NCBI RefSeq assembly: GCF_006757745.1
Contig: NZ_AP019740.1
Coordinates: 1,674,001 to 1,738,000 of the forward strand
Length of the DNA: 64,000 bases
From: Acinetobacter radioresistens DSM 6976 = NBRC 102413 = CIP 103788
Lineage (GTDB): Bacteria; Pseudomonadota; Gammaproteobacteria; Pseudomonadales; Moraxellaceae
Direction: 5' to 3'
The notes under the pieces: model-generated
The model's database searches: none
Seen by the model: only the letters and a program-made list of their open reading frames with translations
Told to the model about the DNA's origin: nothing
Translations under genes and position numbers: made by a program
In this document: one piece after another, positions 18,317-27,207 of the stretch
Layout: the number at the start of each line of letters is the position of its first letter
Numbering within the stretch: the stretch's first letter is position 1

Positions 18317-18490
18317 ATGCATCAGCAAAATAAAGACCAGAATCAACATCAGCAGCCCCAAAACCAGCAACAGCAAGGCACCCCACAACCACCACAAAAT
18401 ACACATCATGAAGAAGACGACCGCGCGCTGAATAAACAGCATCGGGCGGATCTACAAAATCAAAATATTCATGGAAATCACCGTGAATAA
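18317..18490 (+). CDS. Q/N/H-rich 57-aa microprotein
   Basis: A 57-codon ORF with a GAGGAA ribosome site 6 nt before the ATG and a rho-independent terminator 31 nt after the stop. The product begins MHQQNKDQNQHQQPQNQQQQ. By my count it has 16 Gln, 8 Asn and 7 His, 31 of 57 residues, and no Cys, Trp, Phe, Tyr or Val. An acidic patch (HEEDDRA) lies in the middle. It is surely disordered, with possible metal binding through His. I know no function. Longer minus-strand ORFs over the same DNA lack ribosome sites and look like shadows. Confidence 0.6.
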   Translation: MHQQNKDQNQHQQPQNQQQQGTPQPPQNTHHEEDDRALNKQHRADLQNQNIHGNHRE

Positions 18491-18520
18491 TTAAAATTAA
18501 TATGGTAAAAACATTTAAAT

Positions 18521-18554
18521 GAACAAAGTCCATGCGCTGGGCTTTGTTTTTTTA
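18521..18554 (+). terminator. Terminator after the Q/N/H-rich microprotein
   Basis: AACAAAG-CC and GG-CTTTGTT pair around an ATGCGCT loop, with one bulge on each side, followed by a run of T. Rho-independent terminator. Confidence 0.8.
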
Positions 18555-18642
18555 TATTCCGTCATATTTTGCTAATGAAGCTGGCATCGGTTTTGCTTAA
18601 TATGCACAGTAATGAACTATATAAATGACTAGGGACAGACAT

Positions 18643-19644
18643 ATGAGCAGCACTCGTCCGGTACGTAATGATTGGTCTCGAGAAGAAATTGAAGCTTTGT
18701 ATCAGCAGCCTTTCTTGGATCTGATTTTTGAAGCACAGCGAATTCACCGCGAGAATTTTCAGCCGAATACTATACAAGTTAGCACGCTTCTTTCGATCAA
18801 AACCGGTAAGTGTCCGGAAGACTGTAAATATTGCTCACAGTCAGCGCATTATGATTCCAATCTTGAGGCAGAAAAACGTATTGCTGTAGAAAAAGTAATT
18901 CGTGAAGCCAAAGAAGCTTTAGAGTCTGGTTCTTCTCGTTTTTGTATGGGTGCTGCATGGCGTAATCCGAATGAACGTGATATGCCTTATGTACTGGAAA
19001 TGGTTCGTGAAGTTAAGGCTCTTGGCCTTGAAACATGTATGACTTTAGGTATGCTGAATCAGTCTCAGGCAGAACGCTTAAAAGATGCAGGACTGGATTA
19101 TTATAATCATAACCTCGATACATCCCGTGAATACTATTCTCATATCATCAGTACCCGTACTTTCGATGACCGTTTAGATACCCTTGACCATGTACGCCAG
19201 GCAGGAATGAAGGTATGTAGCGGAGGTATTGTCGGGTTAGGCGAAAGCAAGCAGGACCGTATTGGCTTACTACATGAACTGGCCACTCTTCCAGTTCATC
19301 CTGAATCAGTACCAATCAATATGCTGGTACCGATTGAAGGTACGCCTCTTGCTGATGTTGAAAAACTGGATGTCACCGAATGGATCAGAACTATTGCGGT
19401 TGCCCGCATTATCATGCCACAAAGTTATATCCGTCTTTCTGCCGGGCGTGAATCACTTTCCGATTCAGATCAGGCTTTGGCCTTTATGGCGGGTGCCAAC
19501 TCCTTATTCTCTGGAGAAAAACTTTTAACGACACCAAATGCAGGTGAAGGCAAAGACCGTATCCTCTTTAATAAACTGGGGTTAAGTGCCGAGAAAGCCA
19601 AGCCAACAGTTGCTGAACTCAGTATAGATGCCATGTCAGCTTAA
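18643..19644 (+). CDS. bioB: Biotin synthase
   Basis: 333 residues from ATG 18643, which has AGGGA 7 nt upstream; the ATG at 18625 has none. BioB is a radical-SAM enzyme that inserts sulfur into dethiobiotin. The radical-SAM cluster ligands are Cys57, Cys61 and Cys64 in CPEDCKYC, and YYNHNLDTS and the C-terminal [22 protein letters not shown] are conserved family segments. It stands alone, without other bio genes and without a recognisable BirA operator upstream. Confidence 0.96.
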   Translation: MSSTRPVRNDWSREEIEALYQQPFLDLIFEAQRIHRENFQPNTIQVSTLLSIKTGKCPEDCKYCSQSAHYDSNLEAEKRIAVEKVIREAKEALESGSSRFCMGAAWRNPNERDMPYVLEMVREVKALGLETCMTLGMLNQSQAERLKDAGLDYYNHNLDTSREYYSHIISTRTFDDRLDTLDHVRQAGMKVCSGGIVGLGESKQDRIGLLHELATLPVHPESVPINMLVPIEGTPLADVEKLDVTEWIRTIAVARIIMPQSYIRLSAGRESLSDSDQALAFMAGANSLFSGEKLLTTPNAGEGKDRILFNKLGLSAEKAKPTVAELSIDAMSA

Positions 19645-19657
19645 ATAGATATATAAA

Positions 19658-19688
19658 TTTAAAAAGCCCCAAACTGGGGCTTTTTTAT
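19658..19688. terminator. Terminator after bioB
   Basis: AAAAAGCCCC and GGGGCTTTTTT around a 4-nt loop (AAAC/T). Strong, with T tracts on both strands, so it can also serve the convergent 70-aa gene. Confidence 0.87.
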
Positions 19689-19699
19689 ATCTCTGCTTT

Positions 19700-19912
19700 C
19701 TAGGAAGACGTCAGTAAAACACCATAACTTGCATTAAGATAATTACCTTTACGAATCACATCACTACCTGCAGCATGATTCACTATTAACTCACCAGTCT
19801 GCACATCATAAGAAAAACTGTCGAAACTGTCCTGATGCTGACATAGCCAACAAAGCGTATCTGCAAGATTATCATCTACAATATAAGTTGCAGCTTTAAA
19901 ATCCTTAGTCAT
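19700..19912 (-). CDS. Small hypothetical protein (70 aa)
   Basis: 70 residues, soluble, acidic; begins MTKDFKAATYIVDDNLADTL and ends in a Ser-rich tail. Two cysteines lie in CWLCQHQD (a CxxC). A TAGGAAAT site lies upstream of the ATG. It is convergent with bioB and shares its terminator. No family recognised. Confidence 0.6.
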   Translation of the reverse strand: MTKDFKAATYIVDDNLADTLCWLCQHQDSFDSFSYDVQTGELIVNHAAGSDVIRKGNYLNASYGVLLTSS

Positions 19913-19970
19913 GCTATTTCCTATCGCCTTTCAAATTTTAAAATTTTTGAATGAATTCAAGATAATTATA

Positions 19971-20004
19971 AAAAAGACTGCTGTCCGAAAACAGCAGCCT
20001 TTAT
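19971..20004 (-). terminator. Minus-strand terminator
   Basis: AAAG-CTGCTGT and ACAGCAG-CTTT pair around CCGAAA; on the minus strand a T run follows. It fits the end of the transcript of the 36-aa gene at 20094-20204. Confidence 0.7.
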
Positions 20005-20093
20005 AAAATTCTTCAGGTTTTATAATAAAAATCGAATTAGATTTGATTGAAACATACCAGGTTCATGGGTATCTTAAACCAATAAATATACAT

Positions 20094-20204
20094 CTAGTTC
20101 CTATGATCTCCGCATTTACGACACTCTTTTACCTCATTAAATTCTGAGAACTGCTCATATTCATAGGCATGCATACAGAAGAGTTTTCTTAACAACTGAA
20201 ACAT
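20094..20204 (-). CDS. Cys/His 36-aa microprotein
   Basis: 36 residues starting MFQLLRKLFCMHAYEYEQ and ending ECRKCGDHRN. The start at 20204 is set by AAGGAG 6 nt upstream. A longer frame from 20291 has no such site. The C-x-H pair near the front and the CRKC pair near the end suggest one zinc site. It resembles in pattern the small CxH...CxxC proteins sometimes found in prophages, but I cannot name a family. A minus-strand terminator lies 90 nt downstream. Confidence 0.55.
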   Translation of the reverse strand: MFQLLRKLFCMHAYEYEQFSEFNEVKECRKCGDHRN

Positions 20205-20617
20205 AGTTTTGCTCCTTGTTACTATAGTTATGGTTTCTTCCTGAAACGGTATCGAAAGTTTGTTGTGTACTTTCAATTTATTTATTAACATGAATTAAAC
20301 AAAAATCCAATATTATTTTTTAATTCACTATAAATAAATAAGCAATTGTTTTCATTTTGTTTTTGAAAAAACCAAAATCTAAATACTTAATTATTAAACA
20401 GTTTAAAATTACTTACTAAGCTTAACTTCTTAAAGAAATTTTTTATGGCAAGCTAATACTTTTCTTATCACCGCATTTATTTGCTTCGTCATTTTAATCT
20501 CCTAAATTTGATGAATAAAACAGCATCTCTCCAGTTTTTTTTGAGAAATGCTTGTGTTTACTTGAGAATTTAGCTAGTATTGCTATCGCAAAAATGCTTT
20601 AGATATAAGCATTTATA
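20205..20617. other. AT-rich intergenic region before the tRNA gene
   Basis: 413 nt, very AT-rich. It contains the 20-codon ORF at 20430-20492 on the minus strand and, near its right end, the tRNA promoter region (a possible TTGCTA / ATATAA pair around 20578-20606). Nothing else is recognisable. Confidence 0.45.
20430..20492 (-). CDS. Possible 20-aa ORF resembling the neighbouring 36-aa protein
   Basis: The ORF MTKQINAVIRKVLACHKKFL starts 6-7 nt after TAGGAG. Its IRKVLACH segment resembles LRKLFCMH in the 36-aa protein 230 nt away, as if it were a truncated sister copy. At 20 codons chance is a serious alternative; the good ribosome site is the main support. Confidence 0.3.
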   Translation of the reverse strand: MTKQINAVIRKVLACHKKFL

Positions 20618-20694
<77 letters not shown>

Positions 20695-20700
20695 TATATT

Positions 20701-20736
20701 AAACCTCATAATTCGTGAATTATGAGGTTTTTTTAT
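20701..20736 (+). terminator. Terminator of the tRNA gene
   Basis: AAACCTCATAATTC and GAATTATGAGGTTT pair perfectly with a 2-nt centre, followed by T7. Strong terminator directly after the tRNA. Confidence 0.85.
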
Positions 20737-21017
20737 TAATGTTGACTTATATAACTTTATAAATTCCACTAATTTATTTTTTAATAAATTAATACTTTTA
20801 GTAGTAAATCTTTTAAAGTTTTTATATGACCAATTAAAGCAAAATTTATTTATAAACCAACTCATATTTTAATTTTGAATCTCATTAGCCTGTTATTCTT
20901 AAAAACCAAGATTATTCTAATCATTTAAAATCATTAAATTGGTTTATTTTAAAATACAGTCTGTTTTTAAGTTATCACTCAATATTTGATTTATTATTTA
21001 ACTAAAAGGTCTTTTGA
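20737..21017. other. AT-rich intergenic region
   Basis: About 280 nt of very AT-rich DNA between the tRNA terminator and the lipoprotein gene. I see no ORF with a ribosome site, no repeat of the tRNA 3' end and no other structure. Confidence 0.4.
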
Positions 21018-21872
21018 TTATTTTTTTTCATATTCCACATAGATGTGCTTGGCTTGATCATACATAAATAGACTTTTGTAAGACTTCTTTGGCTGATCTT
21101 GGTCAATATAAGTCACTTCAACAGGATAATAAGTGTTCTGGTTATTAACCACTCTTAATGTTGATGTAACAATGGATGCAAACTCAGGACGATCTGCATA
21201 GTAACTTGATGTATCGTTACCCGCCGAGCCTATTTCAAGAACTTGAACTCTCCCGACATCAGGCAACAAGACCGCATACCAAGTCGAAATTTCTTGCCCC
21301 CCTGCACCTGTAAAAGTTGCAAGCGTATAACTTCCTATCATGTTCTTGCCAAACGGTCTTAAATTTTTCTGTAAGTCATGTTTAAAACTAACATACAAAT
21401 GCCCACCGGCTGTAGGGATATCTTTCTGATTTAAAGCTGAATTGACTAACTGGAAATGGTTGTCCTGTTTTTTAAATATAAATAAATCTACTGTACTTGA
21501 GCAGGCTCGGCAGTCCTGAATGTATCCATTATTGATTTTTACTTTTTCAATAATAACCAGGTAACGAGTTTCACCTTGTGGATTTTTATATTCAATACTA
21601 GGATGAAAAAAACCCAATATATTTGGTTCAAGCTGTTGATAAGGGTAAGATTTAAAATAATCATTGAGTACGGGTGTCACATGCGCCAGAGGCTCATTGA
21701 GTATTTTAGGGTAAACCATTTGCACAATTGTATTTACAGACAGTGTTCCAGAAGAAGTCTTTAGAGTAGTGGTCGGTTTAGCAGTATCGATATAAGGTAA
21801 AACTGTTTGGCATCCAATGATCAACCCTGTATTTACACAGATAATTGCAGACAATAAATATTGTTTTTTCAT
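21018..21872 (-). CDS. Lipoprotein of unknown function
   Basis: 284 residues from the second ATG (21872), which has GGAA at suitable distance. The N-terminus MKKQYLLSAIICVNTGLIIGC ends in a lipobox (LIIG-Cys21), so the protein is a lipid-anchored envelope protein. The rest is a soluble beta-rich domain with no motif I recognise. CRACSS (a CxxC) at the middle and GAGGQEISTWYAVLLPDVGRV are the most distinctive parts. It stands alone in an AT-rich pocket; flanking non-coding DNA is over 300 nt on both sides. Confidence 0.75.
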   Translation of the reverse strand: MKKQYLLSAIICVNTGLIIGCQTVLPYIDTAKPTTTLKTSSGTLSVNTIVQMVYPKILNEPLAHVTPVLNDYFKSYPYQQLEPNILGFFHPSIEYKNPQGETRYLVIIEKVKINNGYIQDCRACSSTVDLFIFKKQDNHFQLVNSALNQKDIPTAGGHLYVSFKHDLQKNLRPFGKNMIGSYTLATFTGAGGQEISTWYAVLLPDVGRVQVLEIGSAGNDTSSYYADRPEFASIVTSTLRVVNNQNTYYPVEVTYIDQDQPKKSYKSLFMYDQAKHIYVEYEKK

Positions 21873-22261
21873 TATATATTCCATCGTTGTTCTACAGGAA
21901 TTAATAAAATTATAGGTGAGTTAAATTTTATCAATAAACAAAGAACCTTATAATATATTAAAATCCTTGTTATCCTTTAATACAAAGTTAAATATAATTT
22001 TTTAATAGCTTACTTAAATGTATTGCGCTATCAGTTTTATTATAATATTACACACAACCTATTGAAATATTATATTAAAAATAATTATATATTTTTAATA
22101 TAATTTTTGATCTAGCTTAGTATTACAGTAATCACATCTTATAAAATAAACACTTAATTGTTCTAAATTTAAGCGATTTTTGCTCATAAAACTTAACTAT
22201 CTAGAGCTATACACCTATAAAATAATAGATCTAAATACTCCTCAGTTGAAAAAAGGGTGTC
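21873..22261. other. Very AT-rich intergenic region
   Basis: 389 nt with long A/T runs and no credible ORF. It separates the minus-strand lipoprotein from the plus-strand 77-aa gene and must hold both promoters. I see no repeat or hairpin worth naming. Confidence 0.4.
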
Positions 22262-22495
22262 ATGATTATGGCTAAGCGTAAGCAAAACAGTGAGTTTTTT
22301 CAGGTTCGAAGAATTGGAAAACAATGGTGGGTTTGTCAGATTGATAAATTATCTTCAACACCAACTGTCCTTGTCAAAAAGGTTGAAAACTTAGCTACAC
22401 AAAGTCAGGCAAATTGTATTGCTGATGATTATGATGAGCAATATCGGGTAGATCTCTATATTAAGGAAAAATGGCTGGCTACAAAGAACTGTTAG
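22262..22495 (+). CDS. Small hypothetical protein (77 aa)
   Basis: 77 residues (75 if the second ATG at 22268 is used). An AAGGG site lies upstream of both. The product is basic at the front (MAKRKQNSEFFQVRRIGKQWWVC) and reads like a small single-domain soluble protein with two Trp and two Cys. No family recognised. Confidence 0.6.
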   Translation: MIMAKRKQNSEFFQVRRIGKQWWVCQIDKLSSTPTVLVKKVENLATQSQANCIADDYDEQYRVDLYIKEKWLATKNC

Positions 22496-22582
22496 GCTCT
22501 TGATCTTTATATAAAGATAAAACAGGAAGATAACCGCTGTAACAGAGCATTTCCCAAAGTGCTTTGTTTAAAACAAGGCTAA

Positions 22583-22681
22583 TTATTTGCGATGATGAGC
22601 TTCCAGGTAGATTTCAATCGCACTCCAGACACAGATCAGAATAAAAATAGCCAAACCAACGCCGATAAGCGTTAAAAACAT
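22583..22681 (-). CDS. Single-span 32-aa membrane microprotein
   Basis: A 32-codon ORF, MFLTLIGVGLAIFILICVWS followed by AIEIYLEAHHRK. It is one clean transmembrane helix (about 2-21) with a short charged C-terminal tail. AGGGGA stands 7 nt before the ATG, an excellent ribosome site. Small one-helix proteins of this kind often modulate larger membrane complexes, but no partner is apparent here. Confidence 0.6.
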   Translation of the reverse strand: MFLTLIGVGLAIFILICVWSAIEIYLEAHHRK

Positions 22682-23085
22682 AATCGCTTCCCCTTACAGT
22701 ACTAAACAGTTTAGGCCCACCTGTTAGACTAAAGTCGTATACAGCCTGTTAATTTATAATTTTTTCTAAACAAATTACAAGTAATTTTATAATTTTAATT
22801 TAATTAATATAATTTTTTATGAGTTTAGCCTCTAAATTTTGGTTGTTTTAATGAGCCTAAAGCTCAGCTATTTTCTATGAATGTGCTCGCAAGACTAAGA
22901 GCTTAAAGTTGAAGCTGCAGTTTAATTAATTTGTTTTATCTAAATCTTCTTGTTAGAGCATCAGCTTCTAAAGATTTTTCGGAAACTTCGCTTAAAAGCT
23001 GGCAGTGGCCTGTTTTCAACAAATCAGTGGCTATGCTAACATTTCAACCCGAAATTTTAGTTTATAAAACTGGAGCATAATTCGC
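22682..23085. other. Intergenic region before yebC
   Basis: 404 nt, AT-rich in the first half. It should contain the promoter of the 32-aa gene and of yebC. No ORF with a ribosome site and no strong hairpin seen. Confidence 0.4.
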
Positions 23086-23835
23086 ATGGCGGGTCATTCC
23101 AAGTGGGCCAATATTAAGCATCGCAAAGCAAAACAAGATGCAAGTCGCGGTAAAGTATTTACCAAATACATTCGAGAAATTGTAACGGCTGCTAAACTCG
23201 GCGGCCCGGACGCGGCCAGTAACCCACGTCTTCGTGCTGTAGTCGAAAAAGCGCTTTCAGTAAATATGACGCGTGATACAATTAACCGGGCCATTCAACG
23301 TGGTGCTGGTGGTGAAGATAATGATGATTTAAAAGAAATCACTTATGAGGGTTATGGCACAGGTGGTGTAGCTGTACTGGTAGAAACCATGACAGATAAC
23401 CTAAACCGCACTGTTCCTGATGTTCGTCATTGCTTTAGTAAAACTAATGGTAATCTTGGAACTTCAGGTTCTGTGGCTTACTTGTTTACCAAACGTGGTG
23501 AAATCTCTTTTGATGATCTGTCACTTGAAGAAAAAATCTTGGAGGTTGCTCTAGAAGCTGGTGCGGAAGATATTGAAATTTCTGAAGATGAGATTTTAGT
23601 TATTACCACACCAGAGAACTTCGGTGACGTTCAGGATGCACTTAGTGCGGCCGGCTTGAAGTCAGACAATGCTGAGGTTGTAATGAGTCCTTCTACCAAA
23701 GCAGAAATTACCGATATTGATCAAGCTAAACAAATCATGAAAATGATTGATATGCTAGAAGACTTAGATGATGTACAAAATGTTTATACCAACGTTGAGT
23801 TTTCAGATGAAGTACTGGCTCAGCTTGATGCCTGA
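23086..23835 (+). CDS. YebC/PmpR family protein
   Basis: 249 residues, full length. The invariant start [19 protein letters not shown] and the segment [24 protein letters not shown] are diagnostic. Proteins of this family were first described as DNA-binding regulators (PmpR), and some members help ribosomes translate proline-rich stretches (YebC2/TACO1 type). Which role applies here is not decidable from sequence. Monocistronic, with a strong terminator. Confidence 0.93.
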   Translation: MAGHSKWANIKHRKAKQDASRGKVFTKYIREIVTAAKLGGPDAASNPRLRAVVEKALSVNMTRDTINRAIQRGAGGEDNDDLKEITYEGYGTGGVAVLVETMTDNLNRTVPDVRHCFSKTNGNLGTSGSVAYLFTKRGEISFDDLSLEEKILEVALEAGAEDIEISEDEILVITTPENFGDVQDALSAAGLKSDNAEVVMSPSTKAEITDIDQAKQIMKMIDMLEDLDDVQNVYTNVEFSDEVLAQLDA

Positions 23836-23846
23836 TTAAATATTAT

Positions 23847-23877
23847 TAAAAAGCGCCAGAACTGGCGCTTTTTTATT
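23847..23877. terminator. Bidirectional terminator
   Basis: AAAAAGCGCCAG and CTGGCGCTTTTTT around an AA centre; serves the YebC gene (+) and the Lrp-type gene (-). Confidence 0.87.
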
Positions 23878-23885
23878 TTTAAGCT

Positions 23886-24368
23886 TTATACTTGCTCTGG
23901 AACTTTATTTAGCAAGTTATAACAATTAAACACTTTATATTCTTTAATTACAAAGCTTGAATGCAACGCTACAACATGCTCGATTTTCCCCATCCGTTTA
24001 AGCAGAAAATCGCTATAATTTTCCATATCGGTAGCAACAACTTCAAGAATAAAATCGGCAGACTGGCCGGTAACCAAAAATGCATTAATAACTTCAGGAA
24101 GCTCTTCGACTTCTTGCAGAAATTTTTCAAAGGTATCACTGTCATGTTTACTCAGGGATACTTGTAGCAAGACATGCAACTTAAAACCTAGTTTTTGAAA
24201 ATTGATATCACGCTTGAGATTAGTCATCACCTGATTTTCAATAAGCTGTTTGATACGGCGGTGCACCGAGCTTACAGAAAGATTAATTCGCTCAGAGAGT
24301 TCATTTAAATTCAGGTCTTCGTGTGTCAATATTTCAAGAATTTGCTTGTCGAAACGGTCCAGTCCCAT
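23886..24368 (-). CDS. Lrp/AsnC family transcriptional regulator
   Basis: 160 residues. The N-terminal helix-turn-helix is MGLDRFDKQILEILTHEDLN followed by LSERINLSVSSVHRRIKQL. The C-terminal ligand-binding and oligomerisation domain includes VINAFLVTGQSADFILEVVATDMENYSDFLL. Such proteins sense amino acids. The target is not obvious: the next gene upstream is 481 nt away and in the same direction. Autoregulation from its long upstream region would be usual for the family. Confidence 0.9.
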   Translation of the reverse strand: MGLDRFDKQILEILTHEDLNLNELSERINLSVSSVHRRIKQLIENQVMTNLKRDINFQKLGFKLHVLLQVSLSKHDSDTFEKFLQEVEELPEVINAFLVTGQSADFILEVVATDMENYSDFLLKRMGKIEHVVALHSSFVIKEYKVFNCYNLLNKVPEQV

Positions 24369-24849
24369 TCTGAGCTCCAGTCATACCGTATATTGAATCA
24401 TGCTGTGGTACTTATGGTCAGATTTATTTTTATGATCAAATAAATTTTTAGGGTCAAGGGAAAACATGATACTGTTTCCTTCTAGTAGCTATACGTGGAT
24501 AACCTATAGCCTGTTTTATAAACTTGTGGTTTATATAACTGAAGTCGAATTAAGACCTTGTGAGTTTAGTCAGTGCCCATCTCCCAATAAGCTGACCCTC
24601 TTTTCGATCCCTATCACACCCTGACTATTAATTTAACAGCGGCTGAGTCGAATTATTTCCCTTTAATCATTTAATTTCAATATTTTTAGAAAAAATTTCT
24701 CACTTTAAAGTCTATTCTTTAAAAACTTTACCAAATTAATGGCTTTTAAGTTTTTATATTCTCATTATTTTGTGTTTTTACAATATTTTTTATCCCTAAA
24801 AAATTGGAAAGCCTTGCGATAACAAGGCTTATATTACTTATATACCCAG
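24369..24849. other. Intergenic region, Lrp-type regulator to GST-like gene
   Basis: 481 nt without a supported ORF. The 10-mer AGTCGAATTA occurs twice, near 24542 and 24646. The right end holds the hairpin at 24808-24834. Nothing else is recognised; it may contain Lrp-type sites, which are too degenerate to call by eye. Confidence 0.4.
24808..24834 (-). terminator. Terminator of the GST-like gene
   Basis: AGCCTTG and CAAGGCT pair around a 6-nt loop; on the minus strand the stem is followed by TTCC and a T6 run. Confidence 0.6.
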
Positions 24850-25614
24850 CTACATTCCACGCCAGTCTACTCGGGCATTACGTTCTGTCTCATAAATACG
24901 CTGAATATATTGACCTAAAGGTAAATCAAGTAAATAAGACTGATAATTCATGAAGTCTTCCGTTCTGTTCTCTTCATGCTCATTTTCCCAAGGTGTTCCG
25001 CCAAGCTCAAGCAAAGGCGCCAGCATGGAACATACTGCGATATCGGCAAGACCTAAGCGGTCACCAACAAAGTAACGTCCTCCATTTTTGATCAATGCGC
25101 TATTTAGCTGTTCTATCAGCTCAGTCATTCTGGCTTTAGATTCAGTTACTTTTTCAGATTCGAGCTGGTATCCCTTGGTTACAAGCGTTTTGATTAAAGG
25201 TTTTGAAAATTTCTCAAACTGACGCATATACCCCTGTTCACCGAGCATGATTTCTAAAGGCTCATCGCCCTGTGATAGTGCTTGGGCCAGCCCCCAGCGA
25301 CGGACATGCTCTCCGAGCTCAGAAGCAACATTATTGATCTGCAATGCCTGCTCTCGCAGCTCCGGGTCACGTCGCAGTAAACTGTGTTCAGGATAGGTCT
25401 CATCCAGATATAGGGCAATTTCTGTAGAGTCAGCAATCCAGTAGCTGTCATCTTTCAAAACAGGCAAGCTGTTCTGTCCGGTTTTCAATTGGGTAAAGGC
25501 CCGGTGAAAGCCTGGAATCAAATTATGCGCAACATAATCTAACTCTTTATGGTCGAGTAACCAGCGAGCTTTCTCACAAAAATGAGATAAAGGAAACTGG
25601 TATAAAGTACGCAT
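24850..25614 (-). CDS. Glutathione S-transferase family protein
   Basis: 254 residues. The N-terminal thioredoxin-like domain shows LYQFPLSHFCEKARWLLDHK (front motif with Cys13 and basic residues) and the glutathione-binding segment LPVLKDDSYWIADSTEIALYLDE. The C-terminal helical domain ends near YFVGDRLGLADIAVCSMLAPL. The gene is a lone minus-strand unit, divergent from the sulfur operon across 379 nt. Substrate unknown; its closeness to sulfur genes may be chance. Confidence 0.85.
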   Translation of the reverse strand: MRTLYQFPLSHFCEKARWLLDHKELDYVAHNLIPGFHRAFTQLKTGQNSLPVLKDDSYWIADSTEIALYLDETYPEHSLLRRDPELREQALQINNVASELGEHVRRWGLAQALSQGDEPLEIMLGEQGYMRQFEKFSKPLIKTLVTKGYQLESEKVTESKARMTELIEQLNSALIKNGGRYFVGDRLGLADIAVCSMLAPLLELGGTPWENEHEENRTEDFMNYQSYLLDLPLGQYIQRIYETERNARVDWRGM

Positions 25615-25993
25615 AAAAACTCCGGATTATTTTTGTATTTTAACTGACTTTTAAATTAAGACCTGAATATCATTCTACTTTAAAACTGATGGTTCTAAAA
25701 ATTCTGACCACCTGTTCAGATTTACTTCTTTTCTTATAGCCTTATCCCATCTGTTTTTATAGTTTTTTTTACCATAATTATGCCAATTACATATATAAGA
25801 TAAATTTCAACCAGCTAAAAACTATATAATTTTAATTAACTTACTGATTTATATAAATCTGCTTTATCTGATTTTTTATAAATTTCAGCAGTTTTTTTCT
25901 TATAAGCTTTTAATGATAAGTTTCGCATAATACCTGGTTTAAGTTTGCCAGATAATTCCTTTAAGTTCTGAGTCATCTTAGGAAGGTATAAAG
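25615..25993. other. Divergent intergenic region before the sulfur operon
   Basis: 379 nt, AT-rich, with no ORF. It must contain the sulfur operon promoter. CATAATTATG at 25773-25782 is a perfect 10-bp palindrome. A sigma-54-like pair GG (25936-25937) and GC (25947-25948) is present but with 9 nt instead of 10 between, so it is not called. Confidence 0.4.
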
Positions 25994-27196
25994 ATGACTC
26001 ATATTACTCAAACTCCCGCTTATATTATAGAAAATGATCAGCAGGCCCTGAATGCAGCTTATCAGGTAGCTGATTTTGCCTTGAATACAAGAAATGAACG
26101 GGATCAATGCCGGATCTTGCCAATAGAAGAAATTGAACAGTTTAGTTTCAAAGGATTAGGTGGCATCCGTATTCCTAAAGCTTTTGGAGGCGCATTCGTT
26201 TCAAACAAAACACTTGCTCAGGTGTTCAGAATTTTATCTAAAGCCGATGCCAATGTCGGTCAAATCCCGCAAAACCAGATTGCCCTGCTCAACATGATTA
26301 ATATGATGGGAAACGAGCAACAAAAAAATTTTATTTTCTCTGAAATTCTGCATGGCAAGCGTCTGGCTAATGGTGGCCCAGAGCGCCACACCAAAGACAG
26401 TAAAACACTAGAGACCACGCTTAGCGTTAAAGATGGCCAATATATTCTTAATGGTGAAAAGTTCTACTCGACTGGCAGCAGTTTTGCACACTGGCTTGCT
26501 ATTAAAGCAGTTCATCCTGAAGGCCATGTCGTATTGGTAATTATTGACGCACAGGAAAAAGGTGTAGAAGTCATCAATGACTGGTACGGTTTCGGGCAGC
26601 GCACCACAGCTAGCGGCACAGTCCGTCTGAACCAGGTCAGAGTAAATCCTGATCTCATTTTTGATGAAAGAAAACTTTATGAAAAACCTAATTATCGCGG
26701 TGCTTATTCGCAGCTACTCCAGGTGGCTATAGATGTTGGTATTGCAGAGGCTGCATTTGCAGAAACTTTAACTGCTGTTCATAAAGCACGCCCTATTATT
26801 GACGCACAAGTAGAAAAAGCCAGCTCCGAACATTACACACTACAGGAAGTTGGTAAATTAAATATCTTGCTTGATGCATCTATTTTGCTACTGGATGAAG
26901 CAGCTGAATATCTCGATGAACTTGACCAGCATAAGACAGTTACAGCGGAGCAGGCAGCACAAGCTTCTATAAGGGTTGCAGAAGCCAAAGTTTATGCCAA
27001 TGACGCTGCCCTACAGATCTCAGAAAAATTGCTCGAACTTGGCGGCAGTCGTTCCTGTCTATCCCAGCATCATCTGGACCAGTACTGGCGGAATGCCAGA
27101 GTTCATACCTTGCATGACCCAGTACGCTGGAAGTTACATGCCATTGGTAACTATTACCTCAACCAGGCTTTTCCTGCTCGTCATGCCTGGATTTAA
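25994..27196 (+). CDS. SfnB/DszC-type flavin-dependent sulfur acquisition oxidoreductase (copy 1)
   Basis: 400 residues, with an acyl-CoA dehydrogenase fold: N-terminal helices, a middle beta domain (YILNGEKFYSTGSSFAHW, WYGFGQRTTASGTVRL) and a C-terminal helix bundle ending WRNARVHTLHDPVRWK. These are signatures of the SfnB/DszC branch, which uses reduced flavin and O2 on sulfones or thioethers rather than acyl-CoA. No acyl-CoA catalytic Glu context is apparent. AGGAAGG stands before the start. It opens a seven-gene operon and is followed after 11 nt by a paralogue with the same layout. Substrate unknown. Confidence 0.85.
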   Translation: MTHITQTPAYIIENDQQALNAAYQVADFALNTRNERDQCRILPIEEIEQFSFKGLGGIRIPKAFGGAFVSNKTLAQVFRILSKADANVGQIPQNQIALLNMINMMGNEQQKNFIFSEILHGKRLANGGPERHTKDSKTLETTLSVKDGQYILNGEKFYSTGSSFAHWLAIKAVHPEGHVVLVIIDAQEKGVEVINDWYGFGQRTTASGTVRLNQVRVNPDLIFDERKLYEKPNYRGAYSQLLQVAIDVGIAEAAFAETLTAVHKARPIIDAQVEKASSEHYTLQEVGKLNILLDASILLLDEAAEYLDELDQHKTVTAEQAAQASIRVAEAKVYANDAALQISEKLLELGGSRSCLSQHHLDQYWRNARVHTLHDPVRWKLHAIGNYYLNQAFPARHAWI

Positions 27197-27207
27197 GGAA
27201 ATATCTT

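Noticed and set aside
18248..18533. Two minus-strand ORFs opposite the Q/N/H-rich microprotein
   Set aside because: They are the antisense of CAG/CAA/CAC-rich codons, which gives runs of Leu and Val. No ribosome site; the plus strand has one and a terminator.
25936..25948. GG...GC sigma-54-like pair before the sulfur operon
   Set aside because: The spacing is 9 nt rather than the strict 10. Sfn genes of Pseudomonas are sigma-54 dependent, so it was tempting, but the match is not good enough.
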